DNA of 7,561 nucleotides, from NCBI GenBank assembly GCA_009782025.1, contig WQUQ01000039.1, forward strand, positions 1 to 7,561, written 5' to 3'. The translations under genes and the position numbers were made by a program. This DNA comes from Desulfobulbus sp. (GTDB lineage Bacteria; Pseudomonadota; Gammaproteobacteria; Burkholderiales; Rhodocyclaceae). The notes beneath the pieces are model-generated. The model was not told the DNA's origin. It searched no databases and was given only the letters and a program-made list of their open reading frames with translations. Below are positions 1-6,645 of this stretch, one piece after another. Within the stretch, counting starts at the first letter, position 1. Each line of letters starts with the position of its first letter.

Positions 1-586
<586 letters not shown>

Positions 587-648
587 CCCGCGCCGGGATG
601 GGTTTGCGCGGCAGAGATTGTTGGCGCGTCATCGGGGCCATCGGCGTC

Positions 649-654
649 TACAAT
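649..654 (+). promoter_or_regulatory. -10 element of nudC, predicting a leaderless transcript
   Basis: TACAAT matches the sigma-70 -10 consensus at five of six positions. It ends exactly 6 nt before the nudC ATG at 661, so the usual start point would be the A of the start codon. No Shine-Dalgarno sequence lies between them. The -35 region at 626-631 (GCGTCA) is poor, with three of six matches. Confidence 0.45.
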
Positions 655-660
655 CTGCGC

Positions 661-1449
661 ATGATGGAGCAAGCGGTTTACTGGATTTTGCGCTGTCAGC
701 GGCGGGTGCTGGCTTTTCCCGGACGGGCGGCGGAGGCTTTCTTTCCCATTGCATCGCCGATGGCTTTCGCCGATCCGGCGGCGGTCGCGCCGGTCGGCGC
801 ATGGCGGGGACGGCTCTGTCTGACCGCCGATGTCGAGCGTTTTCCCGATCTGCCGGGCGGCGAGGCACTGTCGCTGCGCGCCGTGTTCGGGCTGGCTGGC
901 GATGCAGCCTTCGCGCTGGCCGGGCGGGCGGCGCAATTGCTCGACTGGCGGGTCAATCATCGTTTCTGCGGCCGTTGCGGCGCGCCGACCTTGCGCGTGG
1001 AAAATGAACTGGCGATGCGTTGTCCGGCCTGCGGCCTGCTCGCCTATCCGCGCATTTCGCCGGCGGTGATGGTTCTGGTGCGCGATGGCCGGCGCTTGCT
1101 GCTGGCCCGCAGCCCGCGTTTCAAGCCGAGCATGTACAGCGCCCTGGCCGGTTTCGTCGAACCGGGCGAAACGCTGGAGCAGTGCGTCGTCCGCGAGGTG
1201 CGCGAGGAGGTGGGCATCGAGATCGCCAACCTGCGCTATTTCGCCAGCCAGCCGTGGCCGTTTCCCGATTCGCTGATGATCGCCTTCTTCGCCGATTATG
1301 CAGGCGGCGCCATCGTCGCGCAGCCGGACGAGATCGAGGCCGCCGGCTGGTTTCTGCCCGAGGCGCTGCCGCTGTTGCCGGAGCCGGTCAGTATTGCGCG
1401 CCGCTTGATCGAGGCGGCGTTGAGTGACGAACTCGCGCGCCGAGCCTGA
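661..1449 (+). CDS. nudC: NADH pyrophosphatase / RNA deNADding Nudix hydrolase NudC
   Basis: Cytoplasmic hydrolase that cleaves NAD(H) into NMN(H) and AMP and, in characterised NudC proteins, removes NAD caps from RNA 5' ends. The product has 262 residues (E. coli NudC has 257). Residues 1-95 are the divergent N-terminal domain. A four-cysteine zinc ribbon follows: CGRC at 103-106 and CPAC at 121-124. The Nudix box runs from G164 to I186 and fits GX5EX7REUXEEXGU exactly, with catalytic glutamates in [17 protein letters not shown] at 196-204 is the signature that separates NADH pyrophosphatases from other Nudix enzymes. The frame stays open upstream (ATGs at 346, 544 and 598), but those stretches cross modA on the other strand and lack NudC similarity. 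I chose 661 because the NudC-like sequence begins there and a TACAAT element lies at leaderless distance; 664 is an alternative ATG. It appears to be monocistronic. Confidence 0.95.
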   Translation: MMEQAVYWILRCQRRVLAFPGRAAEAFFPIASPMAFADPAAVAPVGAWRGRLCLTADVERFPDLPGGEALSLRAVFGLAGDAAFALAGRAAQLLDWRVNHRFCGRCGAPTLRVENELAMRCPACGLLAYPRISPAVMVLVRDGRRLLLARSPRFKPSMYSALAGFVEPGETLEQCVVREVREEVGIEIANLRYFASQPWPFPDSLMIAFFADYAGGAIVAQPDEIEAAGWFLPEALPLLPEPVSIARRLIEAALSDELARRA

Positions 1450-1462
1450 AGTTCGCGGCGAT

Positions 1463-1498
1463 GGCCGGTTGCCGGAGCGACCCCAGCGGCCTTTTCTT
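1463..1498 (+). terminator. Possible intrinsic terminator after nudC
   Basis: Fourteen bases after the nudC stop, GGCCG (1463-1467) can pair with CGGCC (1487-1491), directly followed by the T-rich run TTTTCTT. The loop is long (19 nt) and the stem is only 5 bp, so this is a weak candidate, though its position is right for ending nudC transcription before the next promoter. Confidence 0.35.
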
Positions 1499-1513
1499 CG
1501 GGGGAAACGGGTC

Positions 1514-1519
1514 TAGAAT
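1514..1519 (+). promoter_or_regulatory. Possible -10 element for the 61-residue gene
   Basis: TAGAAT matches the -10 consensus at five of six positions. It would give a start near 1526 and a leader of about 64 nt that contains the hairpin at 1552-1569. The spaced upstream hexamer (around 1491-1497, CTTTTC/TTTTCT) is a poor -35. Confidence 0.35.
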
Positions 1520-1523
1520 CAGA

Positions 1524-3080
1524 TCAGTGACAGACGGCCATCCCGTCGAAGGGGAATCCACGGATTCCCGCAAGGTGGAGCCAAAAACGATGATGAATGT
1601 GGAACCTGATCGACGTTGCAATCATGACCGGCGCGAAAGCGACGGTGTGTTCTGGGATAGGGAAGAGCGGCGCTGGGTGCCGGAACGGCGTAGCAGCCTC
1701 GTCGAGGAAACGGAGTTCGACGACGTGATCGAGGTGTTGCCCGTCAATGACGCCGACAGCCTGATCCGTGTTTAACGCCGCTGGCGTTATGGCTGCCTTG
1801 TGGCCGGGAGGCGGCTGCCAGCCGAGCGCGGCCAGCATGACCGCGAAACCGACGACGTAGGCGAGCGCCACATGCCAGCCGTGACGCAGCCACTGTACCG
1901 CCGACCTGGCTTGCGGATACATGTTGGATAGCGCGACGCCGGCCGAGGAACCGAACCACAGCATCGAGCCGCCGAAGCCGACGGCATAGGCCAGAATGCC
2001 CCAGTCGTAGCCGCCCTGGCGCAGCGCCAGCGCAGTCAGTGGAATGTTGTCGAATACCGCCGAGACGAAGCCGAGCGCCAGAGCCGATCCCCAGGAGGCC
2101 GCCGGCAATTGCTCGACCGGCATCAGCGAGGCGCAGAGCACCAGCGCGAGCAGAAAAATCGAGCCTCGGGCGGCTTCCGGCAGCACTTCCCAGTCATGGC
2201 GGCGTACCGGGATGGTCAGAATGATTGCCGTCCAGACGGCGACGCCGATGAAGGGAAAATGTTCGGCCTGCTCCGAAAAGTGGATGTTGACCACGACATT
2301 GGTCACGACAGCGAACGCCAGCATGGTGGTGACGATGCCGATGCGCCCCCAGTCGACATGGGTATGGGCATGCGCATGTTTGATGATCGGCGAGTAAGCC
2401 TGCTGCTGCCGGGCGCCGAAATAGGCGACGATCAGCAGCGCCGCGCCCGCCGCGACGTAGGCGTGCAAGACATCGAGGGGCGAAATGCCGGCGATCCACA
2501 TCATGGTCGTGGTGGTGTCGCCGACCACCGAACCGGCGCCGCCGGCATTCGCGGCGGCGACGATGGCCGCCAGAAAGCCGATATGCACCTTGCCGCGAAA
2601 CAACTGATGGGCCATCGCGCCGCCGATCAGCGCGGCGGCGATGTTGTCGAGAAAGGCGGAGAGCACGAAAACCATCACCAGCATGACGAAGCCGCCCTTC
2701 CAGTCCGCCGGCAGAAAGCGCGGCAGAATCACCGGCACATGGCTTTTCTCGAAATGCCGGGCGAGCAGCGCGAAGCCGGTCAGCAAACAGAACAGGTTGG
2801 CAATCGTCACCCACTCATGAGCGAGATGGCCGAACAGCCCGGCCAGACCGGGGCCAGTCTTGAAGCCGGTGAATGACAGCTTGTAGCCGCTGATCGCCGC
2901 CAGCCCGGTCAGCGCCACGGCCAGCGTGTGGCGATGCAGCAGCGCGACGCCGAGCAGGGTCAGCGCAAACAGGATGAAATCGACGGGAATGTTGGCGACC
3001 AGGGGCAAATCGCCAGCGGCGCAAGCGACCCGGGGAAACAGGGCGAGCAGGGCGAACAGGGTGAAAAGGCAGCGGCGCAT
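1524..3080 (-). CDS. NhaD/ArsB-type ion transporter, putative Na+/H+ antiporter
   Basis: Inner-membrane secondary transporter of the ion transporter superfamily (NhaD, ArsB, CitM group). The frame gives 518 residues. Residues 1-22 resemble a signal sequence (ending VACAAG), followed by about a dozen hydrophobic segments up to residue 420. The two structural repeats each carry the family's Asp-Asn motif: FLDNIAAA at 143-150 and FDNIPLTA at 343-350. Conserved glycine/threonine loops follow: NAGGAGSVVGDTTTTMMW at 178-195 and GSSAGVALSNMYP at 377-389. A histidine-rich loop, HAHAHTH, lies at 235-241. Na+/H+ antiport is the usual annotation for this subgroup, but the substrate cannot be read from the sequence. 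The gene lies 21 nt after the radical SAM gene, so it is probably the last gene of the rnf operon; its Shine-Dalgarno site is weak. The transporter fold ends near residue 427; the remaining ~84 codons, antisense to the small gene at 1590-1775 and its leader, are probably spurious or a mutational extension. Confidence 0.83.
   Translation of the reverse strand: MRRCLFTLFALLALFPRVACAAGDLPLVANIPVDFILFALTLLGVALLHRHTLAVALTGLAAISGYKLSFTGFKTGPGLAGLFGHLAHEWVTIANLFCLLTGFALLARHFEKSHVPVILPRFLPADWKGGFVMLVMVFVLSAFLDNIAAALIGGAMAHQLFRGKVHIGFLAAIVAAANAGGAGSVVGDTTTTMMWIAGISPLDVLHAYVAAGAALLIVAYFGARQQQAYSPIIKHAHAHTHVDWGRIGIVTTMLAFAVVTNVVVNIHFSEQAEHFPFIGVAVWTAIILTIPVRRHDWEVLPEAARGSIFLLALVLCASLMPVEQLPAASWGSALALGFVSAVFDNIPLTALALRQGGYDWGILAYAVGFGGSMLWFGSSAGVALSNMYPQARSAVQWLRHGWHVALAYVVGFAVMLAALGWQPPPGHKAAITPAALNTDQAVGVIDGQHLDHVVELRFLDEAATPFRHPAPLFPIPEHTVAFAPVMIATSIRFHIHHRFWLHLAGIRGFPFDGMAVCH
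1552..1569 (+). promoter_or_regulatory. Leader hairpin just upstream of a ribosome binding site
   Basis: GGGAATCC (1552-1559) and GGATTCCC (1562-1569) are perfect inverted repeats separated by AC; a realistic fold is a 7-bp stem with the loop CACG. The hairpin ends 3 nt before the Shine-Dalgarno sequence AGGTGGAG (1573-1580) of the small gene at 1590. This suggests that structure may influence translation or stability of that message. The repeat is directly visible; the role is inferred. Confidence 0.5.
1590..1775 (+). CDS. Small charged protein with repeated Arg-Arg motifs, function unknown
   Basis: Encodes 61 residues. The frame is open further upstream (ATG at 1461), but the ATG at 1590 has a strong Shine-Dalgarno sequence, AGGTGGAG at 1573-1580, nine bases away, preceded by a hairpin leader and a TAGAAT element. 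The first half repeats an Arg-Arg/aromatic pattern: DRRCNHDRRESD, then FWDREERRWVPERR. The second half is acidic (VEETEFDDVIEVLPVNDAD) and ends in SLIRV. There is no signal peptide or membrane segment, so it is probably cytoplasmic. A basic head and acidic tail are compatible with binding a partner or nucleic acid, but no family was recognised. The gene is wholly antisense to the 3' extension of the ion-transporter frame (1524-3080); the strong ribosome binding site and leader favour this strand as the real coding one. The TAA stop forms part of a perfect hairpin. Confidence 0.62.
   Translation: MMNVEPDRRCNHDRRESDGVFWDREERRWVPERRSSLVEETEFDDVIEVLPVNDADSLIRV
1773..1789. terminator. Perfect hairpin between convergent genes
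   Basis: TAACGCC (1773-1779) and GGCGTTA (1783-1789) form a 7-bp stem around the loop GCT. The left arm begins with the TAA stop of the 61-residue gene. The right arm supplies a TAA on the minus strand (1789-1787), out of frame with the ion-transporter gene ending here. It sits where a bidirectional terminator would be expected, but neither side has a T-run, so intrinsic termination is uncertain. Confidence 0.4.
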
Positions 3081-3101
3081 GGCGATTTTCTGGACTACGG
3101 G

Positions 3102-4154
3102 TTATTGGCTTGCCGGGTTGATGATTGCACCGCCGTCATGCCCCCCGGCCAGCCGGGCGCGCAACTGGCCGCAAGCGCCTTCGACATCCTGGCCCGCCGA
3201 CTGGCGCAGCCGGGTCAGGATGCGGCGGCGGTTCAGGCTGACTGCCAGCGCCGCCGCCCGTTCCGCCGTCGGGCGGTCGAAGCCGGCCCCTTCGACTGGG
3301 TTGAACGGAATCAGATTCATCATCGCGTATTTGCCGGTCAACAGGCGGACGATGGCGTCCATTTCCGCCTCGCTGTCATTCACGCCGGCGAGCAGCGTCC
3401 ATTGATACTGGATCGGATGGCCGACGGCGCGGGCGTAAATTTCGCCGAGTTCGACCAGTTCGGCCGGATCGATGCGCGGCGCATGTGGCAGCAGATGGGC
3501 GCGCAGTTCGGGATTGGTCGTGTGCAACGACAGCGCCAGCGCCGGCTTGACCATCTGGCGCGGCAGACGGTCGAACACCCGGCGGTCGCCGACCGTGGAA
3601 AAAACCAGATTCTTGTGGCCGATGCCGCCGGCGGTGCCGAGCAGGTCGATGGCCTCCAGCACGTTGTCGAGATTGTGCGCCGGCTCGCCCATGCCCATGA
3701 AAACGACGCGCCGGATGATCCGGGCAGGGCGGCGGGCGCGCGCGGCGACCACCTGGGCGACGATCTCGCCGCTCGTCAGTTGGCGCGAGAGGCCATCGCG
3801 GCCGGTCATGCAGAAACGGCAGCCGACCGCGCAGCCGACCTGGGTCGAGACGCACAGTCCGTCGCGCGGCAGCAGCACACTCTCGACCGTCTGGCCGTCG
3901 GCCAGGTCGACCAGCAGGCGGGCCGAACCGTCAGTACCGGGGTGTTCGGAACGCACCCGGGCCAGCGCCGCCAGCCGTTCACCGAGCGCCGGCAGGGCGT
4001 TGCGCAGGGCCAGCGGCAGGTGTTTTTCCGCCGGTTTCTGGCGTGGCCCGGCATCGAGCGGCCGGGCGGCAGTCCAGGCGCGCAGGATGCGTTCTTCATG
4101 CTCAGGGCGCGCGCCGTGGTCGCGCAGGGTTTGGCGGAGATCGGCGAGGCGCAC
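3102..4154 (-). CDS. RlmN/Cfr-family radical SAM rRNA methyltransferase
   Basis: A 350-residue cytoplasmic radical SAM enzyme of the family that methylates adenosine 2503 of 23S rRNA (RlmN at C2, also tRNA; Cfr at C8). All key residues are visible: CAVGCRFC at 108-115 is the CX3CX2C motif for the 4Fe-4S cluster; GMGEP at 154-158 is the SAM-binding motif; C101 (GLCVSTQ) lies seven residues before the cluster as in both RlmN and Cfr; C328 in QDVEGACGQL is the methyl-carrying cysteine. Further family blocks are FSTVGD (185-190), LSLHTTNPELR (209-219) and NLIPFNPVEG (280-289). It is shorter than E. coli RlmN (384) and about the length of Cfr (349). The start is GTG at 4154-4152, overlapping the rnfE TAG by one base, which suggests coupled translation. 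Its place in an rnf operon suggests it may be a paralogue of a housekeeping RlmN elsewhere, so no symbol is assigned. C2 versus C8 specificity cannot be decided. Confidence 0.9.
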   Translation of the reverse strand: MRLADLRQTLRDHGARPEHEERILRAWTAARPLDAGPRQKPAEKHLPLALRNALPALGERLAALARVRSEHPGTDGSARLLVDLADGQTVESVLLPRDGLCVSTQVGCAVGCRFCMTGRDGLSRQLTSGEIVAQVVAARARRPARIIRRVVFMGMGEPAHNLDNVLEAIDLLGTAGGIGHKNLVFSTVGDRRVFDRLPRQMVKPALALSLHTTNPELRAHLLPHAPRIDPAELVELGEIYARAVGHPIQYQWTLLAGVNDSEAEMDAIVRLLTGKYAMMNLIPFNPVEGAGFDRPTAERAAALAVSLNRRRILTRLRQSAGQDVEGACGQLRARLAGGHDGGAIINPASQ

Positions 4155-4840
4155 TAGCGACCAGCGGTCTGCGCCGCAACCGGGCTGCGGCTATCGCCTT
4201 TGGCGCGGAGGCGAGCATCCATCCAGTTCTTCCCGGCGATCAGGCAGCCGAGCAGGATGAAAGCGCCGGGCGGCAGCACGGCCAGCAGAAAGCCGGGATA
4301 GCTCTCCGGCAATAACCGTAGCGGTTGCAGGCCGGCAATCACCATCTCGATGCCGGAAAACAGCGTGCCGGCGCCGATCAGTTCGCGCAGGCCGCCGAGC
4401 AGGGCCAGCGTCCACAACATGCCGACGCCCATGAACATGCCGTCGAACATCGACTGCAACGGCGGATTCTTGGCGGCAAACGCCTCGACGCGGGCAAGCA
4501 CGATGCAGTTGGTGACGATCAGCGGAATGAAAATGCCGAGCACGAGGTAAAGCTCGTGCAGAAAGGCGGCGAACAGCAGGTCGATGATGGTGACCAGCGA
4601 GGCGACGATGAGAATGAAGACCGGAATGCGGATCTCATGCGGAATCAGGTTGCGCAAGAGGGCGACGGCGAGGTTGGAAAGCGCCATGACCAGAATGGTG
4701 GCCAGCGACAGCATGATGCCGTTGACCGCGTTGGTGGTCACCGCCAGCAGCGGGCACATGCCGAGCACCTGCACCAGCGAGGAATTCTGTTTCCAGATGC
4801 CGTTGTTGGCGATGGCGCGGAATTCAGTGGCGGTTATCAT
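4154..4840 (-). CDS. rnfE: Rnf complex subunit RnfE (ion-translocating oxidoreductase)
   Basis: Integral membrane subunit of the Rnf (Rsx) complex, which couples electron transfer between ferredoxin and NAD(H) to ion movement. The product has 228 residues with about six transmembrane segments. Strong matches to E. coli RsxE include GIWKQNSSLVQVLGMCPLLAV (14-34), HEIRIPVFILIVAS (68-81), LGIFIPLIVTNCIV (101-114), VEAFAAKN (118-125) and LPPGAFILLG (189-198). C29 and C112 are the conserved cysteines which, in the paired RnfA/RnfE subunits, hold an iron-sulfur centre inside the membrane. I chose the ATG at 4840 because it forms an ATGA overlap with the rnfG stop and has the Shine-Dalgarno AAGGAG at 4848-4853, seven bases away; the longer frame up to 5035 only crosses rnfG. 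The tail after residue 210 is longer and more polar than in E. coli. The RlmN-like gene follows with a one-base overlap where nth often sits in other species. Confidence 0.96.
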   Translation of the reverse strand: MITATEFRAIANNGIWKQNSSLVQVLGMCPLLAVTTNAVNGIMLSLATILVMALSNLAVALLRNLIPHEIRIPVFILIVASLVTIIDLLFAAFLHELYLVLGIFIPLIVTNCIVLARVEAFAAKNPPLQSMFDGMFMGVGMLWTLALLGGLRELIGAGTLFSGIEMVIAGLQPLRLLPESYPGFLLAVLPPGAFILLGCLIAGKNWMDARLRAKGDSRSPVAAQTAGR

Positions 4841-5499
4841 GGCTTGACTCCTTCGGCAAACAGCCGCTCGCGGTTGGCGTCGGCCCACTGGACGGCCTTC
4901 AGCACGGCCCTGGCGACGGCGCGCGGGGTAACGGTGGCGCCGGTGCGATAGGTGATGCGGCCGCCATCTTTCTTGACCCTCCAATCCGCAGGCGGAACCT
5001 CGGCCAGCGACAGACCGGCGAACTGGTCGATCCACGGGCCGCCCTTGCTTCTGTCCTTTTTCGGCTCGATGTAATCGCCGAGGCCGGGCGTTTCCCGATG
5101 CTCCGTGACGCGCACGCCGGCCACCCGGCCATCGGCGCGCACGGCGACGATCAGGCGAATCTTGCCGGCATAACCGTCCGGGGCCACGGCCTCGAACACC
5201 AGCGCCGCCGGCTGCCCGGCCAGCCGGGCGCGGTAGAGCCGCGACGGCTCGGTCAGACCCAGCTCGGGCGTCGGCGGCAGCATCAGCACGTCGCCGAGCA
5301 AGTCATTGTCATATTCGCCGGGCGGCAGCACCTCGCTGATCTTCTGCATTTTCTCCTTGGCGGCCGAGATCTCGATCGCCGGCCGGGTCCACAGATAGAC
5401 GGCCGACAAGAGGCCGGTAAAGACGGCCACGAAGAGCAGCAGGATAAGCGCCGTGCGCGCGGCCATGCCGGAGGCGGTGAGTTCGCGGGCGGCGCTCAT
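4837..5499 (-). CDS. rnfG: Rnf complex FMN-binding subunit RnfG
   Basis: Periplasm-facing flavoprotein subunit of the Rnf electron-transfer complex, anchored by one N-terminal helix. The product has 220 residues. The membrane anchor is at about 14-36 (ARTALILLLFVAVFTGLL). The FMN-binding domain follows, with DGYAGKIRLIV (108-118), HRETPGLGDYI (134-144) and the flavinylation motif TGATVTP (186-192); in the family, FMN is joined by a phosphoester bond to the last threonine of S/TGAT, here T189. The ATG at 5499 overlaps the rnfD stop as ATGA and gives the expected length; the frame is open 23 codons further upstream, but that part only crosses rnfD. The protein ends with the rnfE overlap. All elements needed for function appear to be present. 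Covalent FMN loading needs an ApbE flavin transferase, which is not in this window. Confidence 0.95.
   Translation of the reverse strand: MSAARELTASGMAARTALILLLFVAVFTGLLSAVYLWTRPAIEISAAKEKMQKISEVLPPGEYDNDLLGDVLMLPPTPELGLTEPSRLYRARLAGQPAALVFEAVAPDGYAGKIRLIVAVRADGRVAGVRVTEHRETPGLGDYIEPKKDRSKGGPWIDQFAGLSLAEVPPADWRVKKDGGRITYRTGATVTPRAVARAVLKAVQWADANRERLFAEGVKP
4848..4853 (-). promoter_or_regulatory. Shine-Dalgarno site deciding the rnfE start
   Basis: On the minus strand this reads AAGGAG, inside the 3' end of rnfG and seven bases before the rnfE ATG at 4840. It fixes that ATG as the start against the longer open frame reaching 5035. Confidence 0.75.
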
Positions 5500-6524
5500 G
5501 ATTTGCCACCGCCATCCTTCATGCCGAATACCGGCGGCTGGCAGAGCAGGTCGAGCAGCGGCGCGCACAGATTCATCAGCAACACCGCGAAAGCGACGCC
5601 ATCAGGATAGCCGCCGAAGACGCGAATGATGTAGGCCAGCAGACCGGCGCCAGCGCCAAAAATCAGCTTGCCGCGCGGCGTGGTACAGCCGGAAACGGGA
5701 TCGGTGACGATGAAGAAAGCGCCGAGCAGGGCGCCGCCGGAGAACAGATGGAACAGTGGATTGGCGAACCGCGCCGGATCATGCAGCCAGAGGCTGCCCG
5801 AAACGACGACCAGCGCGCCGATGAAGGCGAACGGCGCGTGCCAGGTGATGATCCGCCGCCGCCACAGCCACAGGCCGCCGAGCAGATAGCCGCCGGCCAC
5901 CCATTCCCAGCCGCGCCCGGCGATGCGGCCGTAGATGTCCGAATTGGTCAGTTGGCCGGCGACATCGTTGCCATGCTCGCCGGCCTTGAGAGCAGTTTTC
6001 AGCGCATCGAGCGGCGTCGCGCCAGTCAGCGCGTCCACGCGCGGCGTCAGGCCAAAAATGAGGTCGATCTGCTCGCGCAGCGACAAGTGCAGACCAACGC
6101 TCGGCCATTGCGACATCAGCGCCGGGAAGGCAACGATGCACACGGCAAAGGCGACCATCGCCGGGTTGAACGGATTTTGCCCAAGGCCGCCGTAAAGCTG
6201 CTTGGCAACGACGATGGCGAACACCGTGCCGGTAACGACCAGCCACCACGGCGAGAGCGGCGGAAAAGAGAGCGCAATCAGCCAGGCGGCGACAATGGCC
6301 GAGCCATCGCCGAGAAACAGGCCGAGCGGTTTCTTCTGCACGCGCAACATCGCCGCCTCGGCCAGCAGCGCGGCGAGGCTGGCAAGCAGCAACTGAATGA
6401 GAATGGCCGGGCCGATCTGCCAGACATAAGCAGCAATGCCCGGCAACAGCGCCAGACAAACCTGGAGCATGACCTTGCGGACGCTGGCGTCCTGGAGAAA
6501 GAAGGGGGCGGGGGCGAAATTCAT
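5496..6524 (-). CDS. rnfD: Rnf complex membrane flavoprotein subunit RnfD
   Basis: Polytopic inner-membrane subunit of the Rnf complex carrying covalent FMN. The product has 342 residues, normal for the family. It begins APFFLQDASVRKVML, close to the usual RnfD start, and has about nine or ten hydrophobic segments. GGLGQNPFNPAMVAF (112-126) and GGYPDGVAFAVLLMN (304-318) are family signatures. DALTGATPLD (164-173) holds the flavinylation site; T170 is the predicted FMN-bearing threonine (T187 in E. coli RsxD). The ATG at 6524 has no strong Shine-Dalgarno site; it overlaps the TGA of a five-codon frame (ATG at 6538-6536, MKNPG), which might couple translation. The stop overlaps rnfG as ATGA. 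Most bacteria have rnfC immediately upstream, but here the upstream 121 bp carry no rnfC sequence and the next gene is unrelated, so this is the first rnf gene of a split or incomplete cluster. Confidence 0.96.
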   Translation of the reverse strand: MNFAPAPFFLQDASVRKVMLQVCLALLPGIAAYVWQIGPAILIQLLLASLAALLAEAAMLRVQKKPLGLFLGDGSAIVAAWLIALSFPPLSPWWLVVTGTVFAIVVAKQLYGGLGQNPFNPAMVAFAVCIVAFPALMSQWPSVGLHLSLREQIDLIFGLTPRVDALTGATPLDALKTALKAGEHGNDVAGQLTNSDIYGRIAGRGWEWVAGGYLLGGLWLWRRRIITWHAPFAFIGALVVVSGSLWLHDPARFANPLFHLFSGGALLGAFFIVTDPVSGCTTPRGKLIFGAGAGLLAYIIRVFGGYPDGVAFAVLLMNLCAPLLDLLCQPPVFGMKDGGGKS

Positions 6525-6612
6525 CCCGGATTTTTCATGGAGTTCTGTTGGGTATGGGTTGCTATTGAATCAGTAAGCGTAGTCGGAAGGGTTATTGGAA
6601 GTTGTGGTGATG

Positions 6613-6639
6613 GGTTTCGCTATGCTCTATCCATCTACG
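6613..6639 (-). repeat. Dispersed repeat, copy A (inverted relative to copy B)
   Basis: Read on the minus strand, this begins CGTAG-ATGG, continues AGAGC and ends TAGCGAAACC followed by CATC. It matches copy B at 7412-7439 with about three mismatches and one one-base gap over 27 bases. GATGG (6609-6613) and CCATC (6631-6635) on the plus strand also make it partly palindromic. The wording (GTAGGATGGG...GAGCG-AGCGAAACCCATC) resembles short intergenic repeats scattered through many proteobacterial genomes. It lies seven bases past the stop codon of the 246-residue gene. Confidence 0.6.
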
Positions 6640-6645
6640 CTCGCT

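Noticed and set aside
2109..2876. 255-codon plus-strand frame
   Set aside because: Antisense to the ion transporter; the His/Asp/Arg-rich product mirrors hydrophobic codons.
2928..4157. 409-codon open frame on the plus strand
   Set aside because: It is antisense to the radical SAM gene, which shows every catalytic motif. The product is a repetitive Gln/Arg/Ala/Asp-rich sequence typical of the mirror of GC-rich coding DNA.
4841..5035. 65-codon N-terminal extension of RnfE
   Set aside because: It lies within rnfG in another frame. The ATG at 4840 has a Shine-Dalgarno site, an ATGA overlap and RsxE-like sequence.
6541..6645. Remnant of rnfC upstream of rnfD
   Set aside because: The minus-strand frame ending at the rnfD overlap was translated by eye: it meets a stop at 6622-6620 and contains no RnfC-like sequence.
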